From positions 1 to 64,000 of the forward strand of contig CAJTYS010000016.1 of assembly GCA_910583765.1 (NCBI GenBank): 64,000 nucleotides of DNA, read 5' to 3'. The notes under the pieces are model-generated. The model did no database searches and was not told the origin of the DNA. It was given only the letters and a program-made list of their open reading frames with translations. Below are positions 43,651-51,337 of this stretch, in pieces; the stretch's first letter is position 1, and every line of letters starts with the position of its first letter. The translations under genes were made by a program, and so were the position numbers. The stretch is from an uncultured Eubacteriales bacterium (GTDB lineage Bacteria > Bacillota > Clostridia > Peptostreptococcales > Anaerovoracaceae).

Positions 43651-43684
43651 AAAACTCGGGCAATGATCGAGTTGCCTGAGTTTT
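43651..43684 (-). terminator. Bidirectional terminator after the dehydrogenase gene
   Basis: Arms AAAACTCGGGCAA (43651-43663) and TTGCCTGAGTTTT (43672-43684) pair fully with one wobble around an eight-base loop; T runs lie on both sides. It ends the leftward dehydrogenase transcript about 120 bases after the stop codon. Confidence 0.85.
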
Positions 43685-43734
43685 GCGTTTTCCAGTTTTC
43701 TATTTGCTAGTGCAGAGCTTCCCGTTGTTTCTAT

Positions 43735-43764
43735 TAATAAGCCGCCTGTTAATAAGCCGCCTGT
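43735..43764. repeat. 15-bp tandem duplication
   Basis: TAATAAGCCGCCTGT occurs twice in direct succession (43735-43749 and 43750-43764) in the non-coding stretch between the dehydrogenase gene and its terminator. Probably a replication slippage product. Confidence 0.75.
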
Positions 43765-43804
43765 TTGTGCAGGGAACCACTGCCATTTGATTTTCGTGAA
43801 GTCT

Positions 43805-44908
43805 CTATTCCATGATACCCATGATTTTTCCGAATTCTTGTGTCTTGTCCCGCATGATGTGAAACCCTTGTTCCAAACTTTCCAAGGCAAAGCGATGGGA
43901 TATCAGCTCTAGTGGGTCGATCCGTTTCTTTTCCAGCCGTTTTAGGACATAAACCCAGTCATCGTTTCCTCGACATGCGCTGGTCAGCTTTGACATGGGC
44001 CTTTCCACATGGTCATTAGGAAAAACATAGTCAAAGGAAGAATTCCAAGTGCCGGTCACTGTCAGCTGGTTTCGCAGGATCTTCCAATAGGTTTGTTTTT
44101 CCAAATTCATTTCTGAACTTGGATTTCCCACAAGACAGATTCGGCCGCCAGGAGCAGTGTTCTCAATGCCGGCTGCCATGGTCTCATTTTTACCTACGCA
44201 CTCAAAGAAAACGTCTGCTCCAATACCCTGCGTTCGCTCTGCCAGCCAAGGGCCAGCTTTCTCATTTCTTGTATCCAGGTAATGATCTGCGGGCACACCC
44301 ATAGACAGGGCTGCTTGTTGTTGGATGTCTTTGTTTCCCATGGCCAATATGTTTTCGATCCCTGCTTCCTTGAGGAACAGGAGCAGGAGACGGCCTATGG
44401 TTCCCAGTCCGCAGACAACCACGGTATCAGATGGTTTCGGTATGATGCGTCTCATGGCGTGGACCGCTACTGCCATAGGCTCCAGCATGGCTGCTTCCGC
44501 AAATCCTATGGAAGCCGGCAATTTCACTAGATTGGCCGCAGGAACTGCCACATATTCTGCAAATCCTCCGTTCCTGCGGGAACCCAGGTAGCTGTACTGT
44601 CTGCACATTTCGTATTGTCCGTTTTGACAAGGATCGCACATACCACAGGGAATCAAAGGAAACACGCCAACCTGCTGCCCGATCCATGTGGGCGCGACTT
44701 GCGCGCCTGTCTTTACTACTATGCCTGACATTTCATGTCCTGGAACCAGGGGATGCGCATGTGCCCCAGTCCTGTAGATCCTAGGGATATCCGAACCGCA
44801 GATTCCTACGGCTTTTACTGCTACCAAGGCTTCATCGTTTTTCAGCTTTGGCTCTTCTATCTCTTCCAGTCTGATATCTCCAATACCATGAAGGACCCAT
44901 GCTTTCAT
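43805..44908 (-). CDS. Zinc-dependent alditol (phosphate) dehydrogenase, GatD/TarJ-like
   Basis: 367-residue medium-chain dehydrogenase. Catalytic zinc ligands are Cys in VGICGSD and His-Glu in VPGHEMSG; the structural zinc has four Cys in PCGMCDPCQNGQYEMC; the NAD(P) motif is VVCGLGTIGRLLL. Closest in pattern to galactitol-1-phosphate 5-dehydrogenase, with the ribulose-5-phosphate reductase TarJ as another relative. The neighbour 40 bases upstream encodes an IspD/TarI-like cytidylyltransferase, so the pair could make a CDP-alditol: sugar phosphate reduction followed by cytidylyl transfer. That link is inference from context. Confidence 0.82.
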   Translation of the reverse strand: MKAWVLHGIGDIRLEEIEEPKLKNDEALVAVKAVGICGSDIPRIYRTGAHAHPLVPGHEMSGIVVKTGAQVAPTWIGQQVGVFPLIPCGMCDPCQNGQYEMCRQYSYLGSRRNGGFAEYVAVPAANLVKLPASIGFAEAAMLEPMAVAVHAMRRIIPKPSDTVVVCGLGTIGRLLLLFLKEAGIENILAMGNKDIQQQAALSMGVPADHYLDTRNEKAGPWLAERTQGIGADVFFECVGKNETMAAGIENTAPGGRICLVGNPSSEMNLEKQTYWKILRNQLTVTGTWNSSFDYVFPNDHVERPMSKLTSACRGNDDWVYVLKRLEKKRIDPLELISHRFALESLEQGFHIMRDKTQEFGKIMGIME

Positions 44909-44948
44909 TTCTTTTTGCTCCTTTTTGATTGATGATCACTGCAATGTC

Positions 44949-45680
44949 TTAGCTGCTCTGACCCAGCTGAAGGCCTTTTTTCTCTAATATGGTTTTGAAC
45001 CGTTCCAGATCCTTTTGCGTGGTGATTTTAAAATTGTCTTCGTCCCCTGGAATCATGGCCACATCCATGCCCGCCATGATCGCCGGCTCTGTGGAGCCGT
45101 TAATTTCCAAGAGCTGTTCGGGACGCAGCCTTTTGTTGGCTTCATAATACGCCTGTAAATGAAAGGCTTCTGGGGCTTGCCCCGCGAAAATGCGGCTGCG
45201 GTCCAGCAGTGAGGAGATGCTGTGTCCATCCTCACTATCATACATGGTGTCTTTTGCTGGCAGCATGGGCACTGCGCCCTCATGGGCCACAAGCGCATCC
45301 AGACAATGAGAAACTAGTTCTTTTGTCACAAAAGGGCGAGCTGCGTCATGGATGATGACTGCCGCATTCTTCCCAGCATAGGCTCGGGCATCTTCCAAAC
45401 CGCGGAAAATCGAGGTCTGCCGATTGATGCCAGGAGCGGAAAATCCTTTGAATTTCTGTTGAAACATATGTTTTGCAGGTTCTGCGTCCATCTTTTTTTC
45501 AATGAAGGATCTCCATGCTTCATCTGCGATGATCTGGATCCCATGGATTTTTTTATGCTCCGCAAAGAGAGTCAGACAATGAGAAATGATGGGCCTGCCG
45601 TCCACTTGTATGTATTGCTTGGGGATCTCCGCACCTAACCTGCTTCCAGTCCCTCCTGCTAAAATGATGGCAATGTTCAA
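44949..45680 (-). CDS. IspD/TarI-family cytidylyltransferase
   Basis: 243-residue CTP-dependent nucleotidyltransferase with IILAGGTGSRLGAEIPKQYIQ at the N-terminus, IHDAARPFV in the middle and GDEDNFKITTQKDLERF at the end, the IspD/TarI signature set. It may be IspD (MEP pathway, needed because dxs is present) or a ribitol-5-phosphate type enzyme for teichoic acid or capsule; the paired dehydrogenase favours the second. AGGGGAG lies about 12 bases before the ATG. Confidence 0.82.
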   Translation of the reverse strand: MNIAIILAGGTGSRLGAEIPKQYIQVDGRPIISHCLTLFAEHKKIHGIQIIADEAWRSFIEKKMDAEPAKHMFQQKFKGFSAPGINRQTSIFRGLEDARAYAGKNAAVIIHDAARPFVTKELVSHCLDALVAHEGAVPMLPAKDTMYDSEDGHSISSLLDRSRIFAGQAPEAFHLQAYYEANKRLRPEQLLEINGSTEPAIMAGMDVAMIPGDEDNFKITTQKDLERFKTILEKKGLQLGQSS

Positions 45681-45744
45681 ATGGTGTCTCCCCTTTCTAT
45701 GGTCAATGAAGAAAAGCTAAGATATATTTTTTTATCCGCTTCTG

Positions 45745-45858
45745 TCACAAAATCCTAACGGAAAGTAAAATCCCAAATCCGGCACCTTCTTTCTGTAATG
45801 ATTTCATTGCTTTTTCTGCGTCTGACATGGTATCTGTCACTTTTGTATAGTGTAACAT
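45745..45858 (-). pseudogene. Remnant of a DUF302-like gene
   Basis: A 37-codon frame with GAAAGGTG before its ATG. The product starts MLHYTKVTDTMSDAEKAM and reaches GAGFGILLSVRIL before a stop. This resembles the first third of DUF302 proteins (YT.. + .SVDEAIE.L...L...GFGVL), which are about 120-130 residues. No continuation is seen downstream before the cytidylyltransferase gene starts, so it looks like a truncated leftover. It could still be expressed as a short peptide. Confidence 0.45.
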
Positions 45859-45964
45859 ATCTTTCACCTTTCTGCCACAATGTATTTTGCGTGTTAAAGC
45901 CAGGATGATTCGATTCACAAGCAGGAACTGCCATGGGTTCTCTAAACCCGCTGATTTATGACAA

Positions 45965-46006
45965 AACTCCTTTCATCCACGGGGCCGCCCATAGATGAAA
46001 GGAGTT
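45965..46006 (-). terminator. Rho-independent terminator of spo0A
   Basis: Perfect 13-base arms AACTCCTTTCATC (45965-45977) and GATGAAAGGAGTT (45994-46006) with a GC-rich loop. On the minus strand the hairpin is followed by TTGTC after the arm's own TT, a modest T tract. It begins 19 bases after the spo0A stop. Confidence 0.85.
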
Positions 46007-46024
46007 CGTTGGTTTTGTGTTGGA

Positions 46025-46822
46025 TCATCCGGCTTTTCGCTCTAGCCGCAGCTTATCGGCGATAATGGCAATGAACTCCGAGTTTGTCGGCTTGCCCTTG
46101 TCGTTTTGCACCGTGTAGCCGAAAAGATTATTGATGGTTTCGATTTTTCCGCGATTCCAGGCCACTTCAATCGCATGGCGGATGGCTCGCTCTACCCTGC
46201 TAGGTGTCGTGTTGTTGATCTGGGCGATGGCTGGGTATAATTCCTTGGTCACTGCGCCCAAAAGATCCATGTCCTCCACCACCATGGTAATCGCGTCACG
46301 TAAATATTGATACCCTTTGATATGTGCAGGGACCCCAATTTCGTGGATGATATTGGTGATATCGATTTCCAGATCTTCTGGAGCGTCTTTTTCCTGATTG
46401 TTGAGGATGGCCCTGGCAAAGTTCAGCTTCCCTTCTTCCGGCAGATCGTTTCCTGCCAGCTGATTGATACGCTTCAGCAGGATATCCAGATTGAAAGGCT
46501 TAACGATGTAATATTCCGCGCCTAAATTGATGGCCTTTTGTGTGATGGTCTCCTGGCCAACAGCGGAAAGCACAATGGTCCTCGGATAAACCGGGAGCTC
46601 TAAAGTATTGATGGTTTCCAGCACGCCCAGCCCATCAAGATGGGGCATGATCATGTCCAGGACCAGCACCTCCGGCATATGTTCCTTGATCTGTTCCATG
46701 GCTTTGATTCCATCGTTGGCAATAAAAACGATTTCTACATTTTCTTTATCCTGAAAAAAATCTGACAGTATATCGCAAAAATCTTTATTATCGTCGGCGA
46801 TTCCGACCTTAATCTTCTTCAT
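46025..46822 (-). CDS. spo0A: Sporulation master regulator Spo0A
   Basis: 265-residue response regulator. Receiver domain at 1-120: acidic pair in VGIADDNKDF, phosphorylated Asp in LVLDMIMPHLDG, Thr/Ser in VLSAVGQ and Lys in YYIVKPF. The C-terminal sigma-factor-like DNA-binding domain with SRVERAIRHAIEVAWNRG and LFGYTV...PTNSEFIAIIADKL is the Spo0A signature. AAAGGAGG precedes the ATG. A perfect 0A box and a sigma-H-like promoter lie upstream. It follows spoIVB as in other spore formers, but recN and argR are missing. Confidence 0.98.
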   Translation of the reverse strand: MKKIKVGIADDNKDFCDILSDFFQDKENVEIVFIANDGIKAMEQIKEHMPEVLVLDMIMPHLDGLGVLETINTLELPVYPRTIVLSAVGQETITQKAINLGAEYYIVKPFNLDILLKRINQLAGNDLPEEGKLNFARAILNNQEKDAPEDLEIDITNIIHEIGVPAHIKGYQYLRDAITMVVEDMDLLGAVTKELYPAIAQINNTTPSRVERAIRHAIEVAWNRGKIETINNLFGYTVQNDKGKPTNSEFIAIIADKLRLERKAG

Positions 46823-46850
46823 TTTGTCCTCCTTTGGCTCATCTGTTGTG

Positions 46851-46879
46851 TTGTTCTATATATAATTTTAGAATATCCT
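46851..46879 (-). promoter_or_regulatory. Candidate sigma-H promoter of spo0A
   Basis: On the minus strand AGGATAT (46873-46879) and ATAGAACAA (46851-46859) are 13 bases apart, close to the sigma-H pattern AGGAWWT / RNNGAAT. It lies 29 bases from the spo0A start, as would suit the sporulation promoter of Bacillus spo0A. The GAAC in place of GAAT weakens the match. Confidence 0.45.
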
Positions 46880-46921
46880 GTAAAAATAGCAATGAAAAAA
46901 GAAAGTCAATTTACTCAATTT

Positions 46922-46928
46922 TTCGACA
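46922..46928 (-). promoter_or_regulatory. 0A box upstream of spo0A
   Basis: TGTCGAA on the minus strand, a perfect core Spo0A binding site, about 43 bases upstream of the candidate sigma-H -35 box and 100 bases before the spo0A start. Fits direct autoregulation of spo0A as in Bacillus. Confidence 0.6.
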
Positions 46929-46949
46929 CGTTTCGTATTTACCCTTTCC

Positions 46950-48008
46950 TTATGACTCTGCTTCCTGCAGCATCCATTCGATAAAAATACCGTAGCCCTT
47001 TTTTGGGTTATTGACAAACACATGGGTGACAGCGCCGATGATGCGGTCATTTTGGATGATCGGGCTTCCACTCATCCCCTGCACGATGCCGCCGCTTTTT
47101 TCCAATAGCTCTTCGTCTGTTACCCTTATAACCATGCCTTTGTCAGCTGGTTCTTTTTGATGATCAATTTTTTCAATTTCCACCTCAAAGCGCTGCAGCT
47201 TGTTGTCATCTAATGTAGTGAGGATATAGGCTTTCCCTTTTTCCACCTGCTCCTGTGTTCCGACTGCCAGAGGTTTCTGGTACAGCGGGTTTTCAATGGG
47301 GTGATAAGCATTTCCAAAGAGTCCATAGATGCTGTTCTTATCTAATCCTCCCAGAGGAGAGTCTGTTTCGTAAAACACGCCTCTGATTTCTCCTGGCGTT
47401 CCTGCGGAGCCCTCCTGAATGGACTGCACTTGCGCCTGGAGCAGCTGCCCCTTATCCACAGATAAAACAGCGCCTGTTTCCGGGTCCACGATGGCATGGC
47501 CTAACGCGCCGAAAGATTGACTGATGGGATCGTAATAAGTCAAGGTGCCGATCCCTGCTGTTTTGTCTTTAACCCACACCCCCAGTTTGTAGAGATGATC
47601 TTCTTTTGCGACCACAGGCGTCATAGTGATGGACAGCTTCTGATTCTTTCGCTTTACGGTCAGCTTCACATCCTCCTGGATCTCATTGACCAAAGCCTGC
47701 ACCTCGTCTGCTTTATATACTTTTGTGCCGTTGATTTCCAATACCATGTCACCGATCTGCAGGCCTGCTTCGATCCCAGGATTCACTTTTTCATTTTCAA
47801 TGGTCTCGATCTCCTCTAATCCTACGATCAGAACGCCTCGGACATCCATCCGCACACCCACAGAATGTCCTCCTGGCACCAGCATGGTTTCAGAAACCAC
47901 ATCCACGCTGGCAGTGTTCTCCTGCCCCATGCTGAACTGGCCGATGATAATAATGGTCAGGAGGAGGCTGACGAAAATCAAGCCTCCCTTTTTCATCGCG
48001 CTTTTCAT
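46950..48008 (-). CDS. spoIVB: SpoIVB serine peptidase
   Basis: 352-residue S55 peptidase made in the forespore, which starts sigma-K activation signalling. N-terminal transmembrane segment (about 8-25), PDZ domain (about 85-140, with PGIEAGLQIGDMVLEINGTKV), then the peptidase domain with the catalytic His in FGALGHAIVDP and Ser in VQGMSGSPIIQ. GGGAGG precedes the ATG. It is followed by spo0A and preceded by a BofC-like gene. Confidence 0.95.
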   Translation of the reverse strand: MKSAMKKGGLIFVSLLLTIIIIGQFSMGQENTASVDVVSETMLVPGGHSVGVRMDVRGVLIVGLEEIETIENEKVNPGIEAGLQIGDMVLEINGTKVYKADEVQALVNEIQEDVKLTVKRKNQKLSITMTPVVAKEDHLYKLGVWVKDKTAGIGTLTYYDPISQSFGALGHAIVDPETGAVLSVDKGQLLQAQVQSIQEGSAGTPGEIRGVFYETDSPLGGLDKNSIYGLFGNAYHPIENPLYQKPLAVGTQEQVEKGKAYILTTLDDNKLQRFEVEIEKIDHQKEPADKGMVIRVTDEELLEKSGGIVQGMSGSPIIQNDRIIGAVTHVFVNNPKKGYGIFIEWMLQEAES

Positions 48009-48020
48009 TGCTGCCTCCCT

Positions 48021-48497
48021 TTAGCTATCAAAGTTTTCCAGAAAGCCTGCCAGTTCCTCTTCTGTGTCCACCCGCACGCCTTCTGACATCATCTGCTGAT
48101 CTTCTTTTCCCAGCAGCTGGAACGGAATGGCTGTGATTTGATGGAGAGTCTCCTGGCCTTTTTCATCACAGTAAAACACTTTCACAACGCCCTCGACCTC
48201 TTTGATCAGATAATATGGCTGCTGCGCTTCTTCCGATGGTTTTGTGGACCCTTCCGTGGACGCTTCATTGGTCTCATCCGGCCCTTTTGTCCCTTTGGAA
48301 GGCCGCTGCCCCAGACTGTCCACAACAGAAGGTTCCTTTGGCGCGGACGATGCTTCCTGCTCTACTTTTGTGTCCGTGTTCGCCTTCTGGCTTTCTGTGT
48401 CTGTATTTACCCAGATGCCGAAAGCCAGCAAAAATAACACGATTATGCCATAAAACCATTTGCCTTTAAAGAAATTATTTTTTTGATTACTAAACAT
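48021..48497 (-). CDS. Membrane-anchored BofC-C-domain-like protein
   Basis: 158 residues: one transmembrane helix (about 14-30), an acidic/Ser/Thr/Pro-rich linker (32-90), then a 65-residue domain (YYLIKEVEGVVKVFYCDEKG ... EGVRVDTEEELAGFLENFDS). That end matches the C-terminal domain pattern of BofC, the Bacillus inhibitor of SpoIVB. It sits 12 bases upstream of spoIVB, so a role in restraining SpoIVB is an attractive inference, though in many Clostridia similar domains occur in other contexts. A single Cys is present in the domain. Confidence 0.65.
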   Translation of the reverse strand: MFSNQKNNFFKGKWFYGIIVLFLLAFGIWVNTDTESQKANTDTKVEQEASSAPKEPSVVDSLGQRPSKGTKGPDETNEASTEGSTKPSEEAQQPYYLIKEVEGVVKVFYCDEKGQETLHQITAIPFQLLGKEDQQMMSEGVRVDTEEELAGFLENFDS

Positions 48498-48538
48498 AAC
48501 ACCACCTCTAACTGGTAGTATTATCTAGTTATTAGAAT

Positions 48539-50527
48539 TTAATACCTCTTATATATACGAATCATGGCAAAAATTATGCCTGACGATGTGAAAAGACATA
48601 TGAGGCAGATCCACAGGACATGGGAATCATCACCGGTCTGAGGTGAATCATCCAGTGAAGCCCGCGGCGTTTGGCTAGGTTGAGATGCCCTGGCCTTTTC
48701 CAGCCGCATCCCGCCAGGAGCCTCTGTTCTCCCCTTTCCTTTCGTCTTTGTTTCCTGCGGAAGCCTTTGGTTGGACATTTGGCATTTTACGATTTCCCCA
48801 TGTTCTTTTATGGAAAATAGAAACAGGCTTTCATCCAGCTGATATCCTTTCGGTGCGTCAAACTCCCGAAAATAATAGTCTCCCACAGGAAGCTTCTGAA
48901 AGCGTGCGTAGCCATTCTTGTCTGTCCTGTCTCTCAGCAACACTTGTTTCTCATGATCTAAAATCTCGATCCCTGTGTTTGGCAATGGCTTGCCTGTGGA
49001 AACATCGGTTTTCTGAATCTCAACGCTGCCTCTTTGGTATGCGTTTGTCAGGCAGACTTCCTCAGGCGTGACTGTAGTTTCCTGTCCTTCCTGGATGATC
49101 TCTGCCTGTACAGGTTCTGATAAAGGGACATAGCCTTCCGGGGTCCCTGTCTCTGTAATGTGGTAAACGCCTGGACACAGCTGCTTTGACGCAGCTTTCC
49201 CCTGTTGGTCCGTGGTGAGAGTATCCGCGATTTCTCCTGTTTTCAATATCACAGCGCCGTCTGCTCCCACGATGTCTTCCGCAGCTGTGATCTGAAAAAC
49301 AACGCCTGCCAAAGGCATGGTCCGCACAGCCTCTTCTGCAGTCACAGCTTCGCCATTTGTCACTATTTCTCCCCTTGTCACGGCATCATCCGGCGTCACG
49401 GCCACAGAGGGCAGGTCCGGTGATTCCCCCTTTTTCAAGATATGGATCATGCCTGTCTGTTCCCTTGGCGTTGTTTTCGGCGCTGGCTGCGGTGCAGGAG
49501 GAGAAAGCGCCCGCACGTTCAGATACATGGATGTCATATCCTTAGAACCCATGAGCAGGGCCTGATTTTCCTGATTGGACGTACAGTCCCAGGACAGGAT
49601 TTTCCCTGCCGCCTTGCCGCCCTGTATCTGATTTTTCCCAGTCAGCAGCAAGGGAGACTGGATCTCTTGACAGGCTTGGAGCGTATAGGTGTTTCCGCTG
49701 CGAGACACAGTCACCCGTGGATCCGTGGATTTGAGTCCGTTTTCTTTCCCATTGGTGTCCGTCAGCTTGAGCAGCCATTTTTCCTGATTAGGATCATAGT
49801 TCATGGTATAGACTGGTGCGGAAGCTTTTGTTTCAGACGCGAAGCTGTGGACAGTCAGATGATCATTGACCCTTTTCAAGATCCAGCGATAACATGCCTC
49901 CGCTGGTCTGCCTTTCAAAAATCCGTACATGTGTTTCCCAGGCATGCTGTGAGCTGATGCCAGCTTGGTCCCCTTGTTTTTCCCATTGGTTTCTTTCATG
50001 GTCCGCAGTCCTTGCTGCGCTTCCCAAATCAAAACCTGCGTGGCAAAGTAATAATCCGCGTCATTGGCTCCAGCCACAGGCACCTTTTTGCTTCCATCCC
50101 TGCCATAACACAAAATCGCGGCAATGATTTTTTGTGTGTCCTTGGGTAAGCTCTGAAAGAGCGTGCGGCTCTTTTCCGGATCCCTGGCTAAGTAACTGGA
50201 ACCGTGGCTGAAACCAGCTCCAAACTCAACGCAGTACCCATAGCGGCTGGTGCCAGCCGTCTTGTCATCAATGCGCAGATAGCTCCAGCGCACTTTGTTT
50301 CGCCTGTTCCCCGGCTTTATTTTGCTGGATCCATCTTTGCTGTAAAATATGGTCCTAACATTTTCATTTATGTAATACGCCTTCTTGTCCTGACCAATCA
50401 GGACTTTTGTGAAATCAGCGGTCCCCTGATCCCCATGCTGCCAAGCGGCAAAGGCAGTTCCAGGAAAGAGCCCTGAAAGCACCAATAGGATCAGAATCCC
50501 ATAGATCATCCTTTGTTTCCTTATCAT
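48539..50527 (-). CDS. Thioester-domain surface adhesin with Cna-B/SpaA domains
   Basis: 662 residues. Signal peptide 1-28. N-terminal thioester domain: Cys99 in RYGYCVEFG and Gln164 in ATQVLIWEAQQG match the YC and Q-x-x-IW motifs that form an internal thioester used to bind host molecules covalently. A Pro/Thr/Val-rich stretch with repeats (VTPDDAVTRGEIVTNGEAVT) and two SpaA/Cna-B folds (about 405-500 and 505-590) follow; their Lys and Glu/Asp could form isopeptide bonds (VEIQKTD, YYFREFDAPKGY). The C-terminus is SPQTG (628-632), a hydrophobic helix and a basic tail, a variant LPXTG sortase signal. AGGGGG precedes the ATG, nine bases after comEA. Confidence 0.85.
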   Translation of the reverse strand: MIRKQRMIYGILILLVLSGLFPGTAFAAWQHGDQGTADFTKVLIGQDKKAYYINENVRTIFYSKDGSSKIKPGNRRNKVRWSYLRIDDKTAGTSRYGYCVEFGAGFSHGSSYLARDPEKSRTLFQSLPKDTQKIIAAILCYGRDGSKKVPVAGANDADYYFATQVLIWEAQQGLRTMKETNGKNKGTKLASAHSMPGKHMYGFLKGRPAEACYRWILKRVNDHLTVHSFASETKASAPVYTMNYDPNQEKWLLKLTDTNGKENGLKSTDPRVTVSRSGNTYTLQACQEIQSPLLLTGKNQIQGGKAAGKILSWDCTSNQENQALLMGSKDMTSMYLNVRALSPPAPQPAPKTTPREQTGMIHILKKGESPDLPSVAVTPDDAVTRGEIVTNGEAVTAEEAVRTMPLAGVVFQITAAEDIVGADGAVILKTGEIADTLTTDQQGKAASKQLCPGVYHITETGTPEGYVPLSEPVQAEIIQEGQETTVTPEEVCLTNAYQRGSVEIQKTDVSTGKPLPNTGIEILDHEKQVLLRDRTDKNGYARFQKLPVGDYYFREFDAPKGYQLDESLFLFSIKEHGEIVKCQMSNQRLPQETKTKGKGRTEAPGGMRLEKARASQPSQTPRASLDDSPQTGDDSHVLWICLICLFTSSGIIFAMIRIYKRY

Positions 50528-50536
50528 AATATCCCC

Positions 50537-51253
50537 CTAAACCGTAATATGTTCCTTTAATTTTTCAAAAGTTTTGTCCCCAATTCCATCTACGCTTTTA
50601 ATGTCTTCAATGGTTTTGAAAGCACCGTTGCTGGTGCGGTAGTCCATGATTTTTTCTGCTGTCGCGGGCCCTACTCCATTTAGGGTCTGCAGCTCTTCTG
50701 CGGAAGCCTGGTTGATATTGACCTTTTGGATCCCCGATGGGCTGCTAACGGAAAACCTGCCGCTTGAAGCGCTGCTGGAGCCTGGAGGCTGCGTTTGCGC
50801 GACCCCTGCGGCAGACAGCGTCCCTTCTCCTTTTGCGGGGATATAGACCTTTTCTCCATCTGTGAGGAACGCTGCCTGATTGATCCCTGCTGTGTCAGCG
50901 GTTCCCTTCAGTCCGCCTGCTGCGGAGATGGCGTCCGCGACCCTGCTGTTTTCCTTGAGTTCCACTACCTGCGGATGTTCCACTGCGCCGCCCACATCTA
51001 CAATGATCGTGCCTGTAGTTTCCATTTCCATGACACCGTTTTCCCCTGTACTGCTTTCTCCTGTGTCATGATCCGCTCCACCCGCAAGGCTCTCTTGCTG
51101 CGATGTCTGTACTGGCGGCGGCTCTTCCTCGGCCTTACTTCCATTCCAAACAAAAACAAAGAAAGCAGCCACAATGATCACTACGATTGCAGCTGCTTTT
51201 ATCACTAGTTGTTTGTTGCTTAGGAGATACTCCTTGTTCAAATACTGTTTCAT
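50537..51253 (-). CDS. comEA: ComEA-type DNA-binding competence protein
   Basis: 238 residues: transmembrane helix near 18-36, a Ser/Gly/Glu-rich linker, SLBB domain (about 82-140, GTIIVDVGGAVEHPQVVEL) and C-terminal helix-hairpin-helix DNA-binding domain (KVNINQASAEELQTLNGVG ... IEDIKSVDGIGDKTFEKL). ComEA binds double-stranded DNA outside the membrane and passes it to ComEC, which is not in this window. A consensus promoter precedes it and the thioester adhesin follows nine bases later, probably on the same mRNA. Confidence 0.93.
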   Translation of the reverse strand: MKQYLNKEYLLSNKQLVIKAAAIVVIIVAAFFVFVWNGSKAEEEPPPVQTSQQESLAGGADHDTGESSTGENGVMEMETTGTIIVDVGGAVEHPQVVELKENSRVADAISAAGGLKGTADTAGINQAAFLTDGEKVYIPAKGEGTLSAAGVAQTQPPGSSSASSGRFSVSSPSGIQKVNINQASAEELQTLNGVGPATAEKIMDYRTSNGAFKTIEDIKSVDGIGDKTFEKLKEHITV

Positions 51254-51284
51254 ATCTTAAACCCCTTTCTCAAATGTTTCCATC

Positions 51285-51313
51285 ATTTTACATCCAAGAA
51301 AAGGGTTTGTCAA
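51285..51313 (-). promoter_or_regulatory. Sigma-A promoter of comEA-adhesin operon
   Basis: On the minus strand TTGACA (51308-51313) and TAAAAT (51285-51290) with a 17-base spacer, 31 bases before the comEA start. Confidence 0.88.
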
Positions 51314-51337
51314 TATATTACATGAATTTTTTTCCTT

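Noticed and set aside
43627..43890. 87-residue minus-strand frame downstream of the dehydrogenase gene
   Set aside because: It overlaps the dehydrogenase 3' end, the 15-base tandem repeat and the terminator, and has no ribosome site.
48138..50476. Several plus-strand frames opposite the adhesin and BofC-like genes
   Set aside because: They are antisense to coding genes with signal peptides, domains and ribosome sites, and have no features of their own.
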